Below are positions 1-5,919 of a DNA stretch of 25,000 nucleotides, in pieces (position 1 is the stretch's first letter; each line of letters begins with the position of its first letter). A program made the position numbers and the translations under genes. The stretch is from the NCBI GenBank assembly GCA_003568945.1, contig BDIP01000011.1, positions 16,001-41,000 of the forward strand, written 5' to 3'. Source of the stretch: Kipferlia bialata (taxonomy: Eukaryota > Fornicata). The notes beneath the pieces were generated by a model. It made no database searches, was not told the origin of the DNA, and was given only the letters and a program-made list of their open reading frames with translations.

Positions 1-42
1 GTATACAAATTGTATATATATATCACTATCACTAACACTAAG

Positions 43-436
43 GTTTTGGCCCCAATGGTGCCCTTGTCCATCACCGGGGTGGATCAGACACCCTACCCCC
101 AAGCAGTGCAGTGCTCATAGACTGTGGGGGGCAGTTCGAAGGTGAGATATCTGAATCAGTATATACAAGAAACTATTCCTCTTTGTCTCAGCATGTGCTC
201 ATCGACTGTGGGGGACAGTTCGAAGATATTGTTACCTTACTCTACACAGTAATCAAGTATTCACACTTTTACTATGGATATATATATATGTGTATATATT
301 GTTTTTGTCGTTAATTTCATTGGCTATGTTAGCAGTTATGCTTACCTCAGCTGCCACCACTGATACTACCCGCTCATTCTGGCACGGGGCAGAGGATAGG
401 TACAGTATATATATATGTGTGTATGTATATATATCA

Positions 437-471
<35 letters not shown>

Positions 472-3400
472 GAGAGAGCATGGGGCAGAAGATAGGTACA
501 GTATACATATATGTATATGTATATACACATATGTATGCATACACATATATACATATATACATATACATATTCATTTTGAGTGAGAGAGATAGAGAGACTG
601 AAACCCGGTCCGTCTGGCACGAGACGTAGAAAAGATACGTTGTATATATGTGTATATATACATATCAAGAGAGAGAGAGAGAGAGAGAGAGACTACCCGG
701 CCCTTCTGGCATGGGACAGAGGAGAGGTGGGTAAGTATTCATACATCCATTTATATATAGAGAGAGGGAGAGAGAAGGACGAAGGAGAGGTGGGTACACT
801 TTGTACTTCATCTTTGACTTCATGTGTATACGTAGAGGATAAGAGGATCTCAGAGCAGTTATAACCTTACATACTACCGTGTGTATCAATGTTTCTACGA
901 TAGGGACAGAAAGATACTGACAACCATATAGAGTATTATATTATGTGTGTGACTGACATTAGTATCCCCTCTGCCTACAAGGCCACACACACACATATAT
1001 ATGTATAGAGAGAGAGATAGAGAAGGAAAGAGAGGCACAGACACTACTGTAATACTATAGCCTAACCCTAACCCCAGCATCCCCTCTGCGTACAAGGCCG
1101 ACTGGACGTGTGTGTTGAGGGCCATGATCAACACACTGAGGGAGCCATTCCCTATAGAGGCAACAGGTAATGACATATATTCACATGGATATGTATATGT
1201 TTATAGAGTATAATTATATATATATATGTGTGTATGTATATCAGTCCTGAGGGCCATGATCAACACCATGAGGGAGCCATTCCTAATGGATGCTACAGGA
1301 AAGTACATTTACTGAGATTTGTTTGGTTGGTTGTTTTATTGTTCGTCATGTTTGGTATATATACACTATACTGACGCCAGGCGTCGACCTGGACAAGAGG
1401 GGCAGGGACACTCTGCTATATTCTCTATGTTACACTAATTGTATACATATACATATGTATATGTATATAGTTCAATATACTGACGCCAGGCCTCGACCTG
1501 GACAAGAGAGCAAGGGACACCTTGCTAGGTGGTGAGAGAGAGAGGACATTTGGACACGGGACAGGGCACACGGTGCAGCCAGGTATGTATACGTATATTT
1601 TTGTAGAGTACCCATACTTGTCCCAGGTCTGGCTGAACATGGGGGCAACTTACACCTACACTCTCATGAGTATACATGTGCCAATCTCTTTGTGTATATT
1701 CATTCTTTTCCATAGGCCTTGCTGTACATGGTGGCCACCTAGGCATACTATTCATTATAGTATATACTATACTCAGCATAGAGTTCTACTACTGGATGGA
1801 CATCTCTCTTCATGCATGTCTAACACCTAGGCCTTGCTGTGCATGGTGGCCACCTAGTATATATACTAAAAGCCGATGATTCTACTGTAATGATTCTATA
1901 CTATAATAATCCTATTACATATGCAAAGTCTTGATACTCTTACTAAACCACAGGCCTTGCTGTGCATGGTGGCCACCTCGGCATACACATTATATCTATA
2001 TACATGTATTCTACTTAGTATTCATCTACTCTGTGACTGTATTGATACTCTAACACCTCTACTTATCCCTAGGCCTTGCTGTGCACGGTGGCCACCTCGG
2101 CATATCTGTCAGGCCATGCAAGCAGACAAGAAGGGCACTGGACGAGGTAAGTATCAGATGTGTATGCATATGATAGTATTATAGTTACTATATACTATTC
2201 ATATAGATAGTATGTATGTATCTGTCAGGCCATGCAAGGAGACAAGAAGAGCACTGGATGAGGTATGGATATCGTTCAGATACAAATCCTATTACTATAG
2301 ACACGATTGTAGATTGATTGTATGTTTGAATATGTTTGGCCCTGCAAACAGACACGGAGGGCACTGGATGAGGTGTGAATTCTTGAAACCGTATATATAT
2401 AGGATACAATAGACAATAGACAATATATATATATATATCTATATATATATATATATAGTATACACCACTCTGACCTCTAGCGCATGGTTGTGAGTGTTGA
2501 GCCCGGTTGCTACAGAGTAGTGTAGAGATCTAAATACGTTGTTCTTCTATTAACGCACTATACTACATATGCACATTTGCATTTCTTATACCAGCACATG
2601 GTTGTGAGTGTTGAGCCCGGTTGCTACAGAGAGACTGTACCAAGGACTGAGGGAGAGAGAGAAGGAGAGGGAGAGAGTGTGCCGGGCTGGGGCATCAGAC
2701 ACGAGGTGGAGATGTATAATAGTATCAGTATTAGTATCAGTATCATAAGTGTATATAGATAGAGAGTGTTATAATGACCCCAGGTGCTGGCTGTGGTTGA
2801 TATAGTCACAAAGAGAGAGGGAGAGGGAGAGGGAGAGGGAGAGGGAGAGGCATTCCAGTTCCGGGTACTGACAATGGTGCCATTCGACACGAGGTAAACT
2901 CATTCTATTTTGTTTGCAGGCAGTATAGTACCGTGTCTAACGCTAGGTGTCTTCTTCCTTTTTCTTCCCTTTCTCTCAATCTTTCTTCTTTTCCTGCCCA
3001 AGGACATTCCTCCAAGACTATGTATATATATATATACCCCCGTCTCACACCAGGTGTCTTGTCCTACCTACCAAGGCCCAGACCTCCAAGGATGCCATCA
3101 CCCATGATGAGCTAGCATGGCTCAATGCATACCATGTTAGTGTCAGAGCTGCCCTGGAGCCCCTACTGCAGGTAAAATACATACATACAGACTAGGTACA
3201 CTGATAAAGAAATTTTATGAATATATATGCATACCATGCCAGGGTCAGAGGAGCCCTAGAGCCACTCTTACAGGTAAACATAATGGCACATCTAATCAGT
3301 ATATATGATAATATATGATTGTTTATTGGTATATATAGATATATGTACACTGATATATATATGAATATGTATACATACCACGCCAGGGTCAGAAGAGCCC

Positions 3401-3734
3401 TAGAGCCACTCTTACAGGTTGAGTGCATACATAGTATATGCACACTGATAAAGATTTTATATGAATATATATGCATACCATGCCAGGGTCAGAGCTGCCC
3501 TAGAGCCACTCTTACAGGTATAGATATCATAGATATTGACACTGCACTACATAGAGTTGGTATGGAAGCAATATAGGTATTTCTATTAATATACCATGAT
3601 CCTACCGTAGTTTTATTGTTTGCTAGTGCACAGAGACTTGTCTTCTATTGTTACATTTCCTCACCCACTAGGACGAGTCTGATGCCGCTGCCCTGGACCT
3701 TCTACTCAGACAGACGGCCCCAGTGCTAGTGTAG
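43..3734 (+). CDS. XPNPEP: Xaa-Pro aminopeptidase (M24B), C-terminal catalytic part, 9 exons, 5' end outside window
   Basis: Metallo-aminopeptidase P, which removes an N-terminal residue preceding proline; family members use two metal ions. Exons read by phase: 43-141, 351-399, 1078-1166, 1490-1582, 2073-2146, 2595-2705, 2784-2893, 3054-3171, 3672-3734 (TAG at 3732-3734). They total 806 nt in one open frame, about 268 residues. Recognisable in order: GPNGALVHHR, VLIDCGGQFE (first metal Asp), ATTDTTRSFWHG (second metal Asp), FGHGTGH (metal His), LAVHGGHLGIS, MVVSVEPGCY (metal Glu), GWGIRHE (metal Glu), FQFRVLTMVPFDTR, HDELAWLNAYH and a C-terminal LLLRQTAPVLV. All five metal ligands of the family are present. 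The N-terminal domains lie left of the window. GA-repeat insertions encode LGGERER, EGEREGEGE and REGEGEGEGE between catalytic motifs, unlike typical family members. The cytosolic XPNPEP1 type is the likely class. Family assignment is very secure; exact splice choice where several copies exist is inferred. Confidence 0.93.
188..226 (+). repeat. Copy of the end of aminopeptidase exon 1 (donor lost)
   Basis: Positions 195-225 repeat the VLIDCGGQFE segment that ends the exon at 141, with few substitutions, after a CTCAG acceptor-like end at 191. The base pair after the copied exon end is AT and not GT, so it has no donor at the matching place. I read it as a relic inside the intron. Confidence 0.75.
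480..795 (+). repeat. Donor-side copies of aminopeptidase exon 2 separated by GA/TA microsatellites
   Basis: Downstream of the exon ending at 399 (GATAG then GTACAG), its tail recurs near 480-496 (GAAGATAG then GTACAG), near 613-640 (TCTGGCACGAG, decayed), at 700-735 (TTCTGGCATGGGACAGAG then GTGGGTAAG) and near 781-797 (GGAGAG then GTGGGT). Spacers are (GA)n and (TA)n runs. These make several potential donor sites in a row. Confidence 0.75.
961..984 (+). repeat. Acceptor-side copy of aminopeptidase exon 3
   Basis: ATCCCCTCTGCCTACAAGGCC repeats the first bases of the exon at 1078-1166 with one change. It then runs into a CA/TA microsatellite with no donor, so it looks like a decoy start. Confidence 0.7.
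1242..1303 (+). repeat. Donor-side copy of aminopeptidase exon 3
   Basis: The last 60 or so bases of the exon ending at 1166 (CTGAGGGCCATGATCAACAC and onward) recur, ending GCTACAG then GAAAGT. The donor is degraded compared with ACAG then GTAATG at the real exon end. Confidence 0.75.
1371..1420 (+). repeat. Acceptor-side copy of aminopeptidase exon 4
   Basis: The acceptor CTGACGCCAG and the following CGTCGACCTGGACAAGAG duplicate the start of the exon at 1490-1582. The copy has no continuation to the HGTGH motif. I chose the second copy as the exon because only it stays open to a donor. Confidence 0.75.
1706..1988 (+). repeat. Three acceptor-side copies of aminopeptidase exon 5
   Basis: Copies begin at 1716, 1831 and 1954, each after an AG acceptor (CATAG, CTAACACCTAG, CTAAACCACAG) and each carrying GCCTTGCTGTGCATGGTGG with slight changes. 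The fourth copy, at 2073, is the only one that continues to a donor. Confidence 0.85.
2217..2380 (+). repeat. Two donor-side copies of aminopeptidase exon 5
   Basis: The tail of the exon ending at 2146 (GGGCACTGGACGAG then GTAAGT) recurs at 2221-2262 (then GTATGG) and about 2338-2372 (then GTGTGA). Both donors look usable. With the three upstream copies the exon is surrounded on both sides by its own edges. Confidence 0.85.
2471..2520 (+). repeat. Acceptor-side copy of aminopeptidase exon 6
   Basis: The acceptor CTGACCTCTAG ends at 2480 and is followed by a near-identical copy of the MVVSVEPGCYR segment, which then meets TAG in that frame. The complete version begins at 2595. Confidence 0.8.
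3229..3520 (+). repeat. Three 45-47 bp donor-side copies of aminopeptidase exon 8
   Basis: Copies at 3229-3273, 3374-3418 and 3471-3517 repeat the last 45 bases of the exon ending at 3171. Each has CCAG in place of the exon's TTAG followed by GGTCAG, and each ends CTTACAG then GT (GTAAAC, GTTGAG, GTATAG). They are more similar to each other than to the exon, so they share a later ancestor. Because each now holds both an AG and a GT, they could act as short in-frame cassette exons; this is inference. Confidence 0.85.
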
Positions 3735-3862
3735 AGATCCATTGCTCCTCCTGGACCCTGCTAGTGTAGAGGGCCCATATACAAGTGTAGACTGTCAAAG
3801 TGTCAGTGTAAATGGTCTGAAACTAGGCCGAGGACGGCTGCCGCTGGTGCTGCTAGTGTAGA
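3725..3862 (+). repeat. Stop-codon segment repeated three times past the aminopeptidase gene
   Basis: GCTAGTGTAGAG, which includes the TAG stop at 3732-3734, recurs near 3759-3770 and 3850-3861. The same edge-duplication that affects splice sites seems to have affected the end of the last exon. Confidence 0.65.
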
Positions 3863-3981
3863 GTATGAATATTCTGTATATTGGGTATACCTTCAGAGAA
3901 TATACACACACGTCTCTAGTAGTATTCGTCATAATCTGGGCTTGCCTTAATGCATATTCTTATATACTATTACATTTTGGT

Positions 3982-4075
3982 GTCTCTAGCTGGTGCAGTG
4001 GTAAACATTTTCTGAAGAAATTCAGGGTCCCCGATATAATTCGAGCCTTGGTGAGTTCGATTCTCACGTGAGACA
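3982..4075 (+). tRNA. tRNA-like element, probably a degenerate tRNA gene
   Basis: The 5' end has an A-box-like TAGCTGGTGCAGTGGTA and the 3' end a B-box-like GTTCGATTC. The T arm is perfect (GTGAG, 7-base TTCGATT loop, CTCAC). The 5' GTCTC pairs with GAGAC at the 3' end, followed by A as discriminator; the two inner acceptor pairs do not match. The middle holds CTGAA-GAAA-TTCAG, an anticodon-arm-like hairpin with only four loop bases, then GGGTCC and about 20 extra bases before the T arm. At 94 nt it is too long for a class I tRNA and I cannot name an anticodon. A tRNA pseudogene or tRNA-derived SINE fits best. Confidence 0.45.
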
Positions 4076-4170
4076 CTTCATTTCTACACAGGTTGACCAC
4101 TATGTGTGTGGTTACCAGTGTAGTAAAAGGGTCTAGGTGTTTTTCCTAGTCTCAGAATGTTGGCAAGTTG

Positions 4171-5457
4171 GATGCACAGCACAGTGCATCTCACTCATGA
4201 ATCGTACGTAGGAGGCTCCTATGTCAGAGGAGCTCGTCGCGTTGGGTATGTCTTGCTGCGGGAGAAACTATCTACAAGAAAGGATCGAAGAAGGAACTAC
4301 CCTTTCACAATATGCAATGGGCTATAAATTTACTTACTCTGGGGGACTTGTCTACTTTCAAACTTAAGTGTCTTTACACTGAAGTATTCAGTGTTGGCCA
4401 CCTATGATAGTGGGTCCCGCTGTGGGACTCCCACTGGGGGGAGAAATGTGCTACACTGTACTGAATCATATAGTTCTGTAATCTTCAGTCGATGTCTTCA
4501 TTTCAATCCACATTGTACACCGTGTCAAGTCGAAAATCCCTAATATGGATTCCCTATCAACACGTATATGAACAACGTGTTCTGGATATAGGTACAATTA
4601 TATAGGATTGTTTGAACATGATTCATCATGAATCATGTCACATGAATCAGTCAAGTCATACACTGTGTGACTCATACAGTGTTGAAAACTGAGTATCCAT
4701 TCAATGAACTTCATTGACTATGTTATGAACCAGCCAATCTGGCATCCACAAGGTACACTTCTCTTTCTTTCAATTCTATTGTAATCCTAAGTGTGAGTGG
4801 CTCACTGACTGACTCAGTCTGACAGTGTGACTCAGTCTGACAGTGTGACTCAGTCTGAGTCACACTGTGACTAAGTGTAGAACTTCTACTAGAAGAAGAC
4901 TCTGTCGGACAAAGTATGTCCGTTGCATGCAGATGCAGGAGCTGTCAGCTACCAGCTGACCTATTTGCAATTCCAGGAACTGACGAGCCTCGTCACGAGA
5001 GTGAAAGAACTTGACTGACGTTAGCAATTGCTGTGGGCGACCCACAAGTTTTGGGAGTCTCATTACCACTCATAATGAGCAGGCATGGTAAAACCGGGAA
5101 GTGGTTCCCGATTTAGGTACATCCTTTCCGATCAAGTCGTTGCGTATGTTCCCGGTTTGGTTGATATTCGAACTTGCGCGACTCCAGTGGGAATCAGAAC
5201 TTCTGATTCAGAAGGGCGACATAATCCCACTACCAACAGCAAGTACAATGACATCTCTCCGGTCTCGGTCACGTACAGACACTACTACCACGGTACCTCT
5301 CACTACAACCACATATAGTGAAGTGTTCCTCATCAATAATAATGAGTGGCACTCATTTACTGAGTCTAAGGCTTAGACTCTAAGCCATATCAGGAATGAG
5401 GCCCTAATCACGACTCGTGATTCACGAGGAATACTCATTGTCAATGAGTAACTCATT
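4171..5457. repeat. Cluster of perfect palindromes with a single-base centre
   Basis: Inverted repeats with one unpaired centre base, given as span (arm length): 4209-4221 (6), 4422-4434 (6), 4616-4638 (11), 4633-4645 (6), 4701-4717 (8), 4840-4868 (14), 4858-4872 (7), 4883-4895 (6), 4981-4995 (7), 4989-4999 (5), 5191-5209 (9), 5200-5214 (7), 5341-5357 (8), 5362-5380 (9), 5370-5386 (8), 5406-5422 (8), 5414-5428 (7), 5432-5450 (9), 5443-5457 (7). Three-base centres occur at 4376-4394 (8), 4944-4960 (7) and 5032-5046 (6). Looser ones lie at 4171-4190, 4906-4922, 5059-5079 and 5095-5110. All arms were checked base by base. Function unknown. Confidence 0.9.
4811..4859. repeat. 18-bp tandem repeat, about 2.7 copies
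   Basis: The unit GACTCAGTCTGACAGTGT is repeated exactly at 4811-4828 and 4829-4846, then partly at 4847-4859. The last copy runs into the 14-bp-arm palindrome at 4840-4868, so the tandem array and the palindrome share sequence. Confidence 0.9.
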
Positions 5458-5467
5458 TGGACTCTTC

Positions 5468-5521
5468 ATTCGAGCAACAATTGGTTTTGACCCTTGGAGA
5501 GTTCGATTCTCACGAGAGACA
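5468..5521 (+). tRNA. tRNA-like 3' portion (fragment)
   Basis: This repeats the 3' half of the element at 3982-4075: ATTCGAGC, then CCTTGG and GAGAGTTCGATTCTCACG with a terminal GAGACA. Relative to the first element it has about 17 extra bases in the middle and one T-stem mismatch. I find no matching 5' GTCTC or A box upstream, so this is a 3' fragment and unlikely to be a working tRNA. Confidence 0.4.
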
Positions 5522-5748
5522 GTCACTTATACACATTATAGAAGTGCCTACACATGTTGTGTGTGTTGTGTGTAACACTAAGAGAATTGTGCAATAATGT
5601 CGCGGTTTTTGTCTGTAGGAGAATAATTCATTGAGAGGATCCCAGCGGAGATATGGAGCAGAGAGATAGGTGTAGACAAGGCATATGACACATTCTATAG
5701 TTGCAGCTCTTCTGTACCAGGCCTGAACACACATATCAAGAAAGACTT

Positions 5749-5819
5749 GTTTCCAGGGTGGCTCAACGAGTATCTGAGACTCTGTCCGCTTGTTGTGGGT
5801 TCGATTCCCACTGGAGACA
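5749..5819 (+). tRNA. tRNA-like element, 71 nt
   Basis: The seven-pair acceptor stem (GTTTCCA with TGGAGAC, one G-U pair) is followed by discriminator A. The T arm is perfect, GTGGG-TTCGATT-CCCAC, containing the exact B-box GGTTCGATTCC. An A-box-like TGGCTCAACGAGT is present. The D and anticodon arms do not fold cleanly. One option is GAGT-ATCTGAG-ACTC, a 4-bp stem with a 7-base loop and anticodon CTG; another is CAACGAG pairing with CTTGTTG. The ends look like a real tRNA or pol III unit, but the centre makes identity uncertain. Confidence 0.5.
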
Positions 5820-5882
5820 TTTCTCTTAACAGCTCATTTATCCACTTACAACAAACACCAAACAACACACATTGTTACATAA

Positions 5883-5919
5883 CACACACACCCCTTCCTC
5901 TCTCTCTCTCTCTCTCCCT
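5883..5919. repeat. CA/CT simple repeat just past a stop codon
   Basis: A short CA run is followed by a CT run (GA on the minus strand) immediately 3' of the minus-strand stop at 5922-5920. Confidence 0.8.

Larger units (their letters stand above)
3735..5919. other. Intergenic DNA between converging genes
   Basis: No protein gene is supported. The stretch follows the aminopeptidase stop and precedes (in coordinate) the stop of the minus-strand Arg/Glu-rich gene. It lacks the exon-edge copies and most of the microsatellites seen on either side. It contains tRNA-like elements at 3982-4075, about 5468-5521 and 5749-5819, an 18-bp tandem repeat at 4811-4859 and a cluster of one-base-centre palindromes between 4209 and 5457. 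The short open frames at 4860-5069, 5085-5318 and 5101-5376 cross palindromes and have no family-like content. Confidence 0.8.

Noticed and set aside
253-668. Overlapping open frames on both strands full of SLSL, RERE and YIYI
   Set aside because: They are translations of GA/CT and TA microsatellites, open in several frames at once, and cross clear splice sites of the aminopeptidase gene.
2481-2517. First copy of MVVSVEPGCYR as the real exon
   Set aside because: It meets TAG directly and lacks the second metal-binding Glu region. The copy at 2595 continues to GWGIRHE and a donor.
3982-4075. Functional tRNA-Phe (a GAA triplet stands in a CTGAAGA loop)
   Set aside because: The flanking bases do not form an anticodon stem around CTGAAGA; the stable local hairpin is CTGAA-GAAA-TTCAG, which would hide the triplet.
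4860-5069. 69-codon minus-strand frame inside the palindrome cluster
   Set aside because: It spans several palindromes, no motif is visible, and there is no start context or neighbour to support it.
5085-5376. Two overlapping plus-strand frames (5085-5318, 5101-5376)
   Set aside because: Both run through one-base-centre palindromes in different frames and have no family-like content.
4171-5457. CRISPR-like array
   Set aside because: The palindromes differ in sequence and spacing, there are no uniform spacers, and the gene structure is eukaryotic.
3982-5521. A complete mobile element bounded by the two related tRNA-like segments
   Set aside because: The shared ends are short, there is no open frame for a transposase or reverse transcriptase inside, and no target-site duplication is visible. 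I keep it only as a question in the findings.
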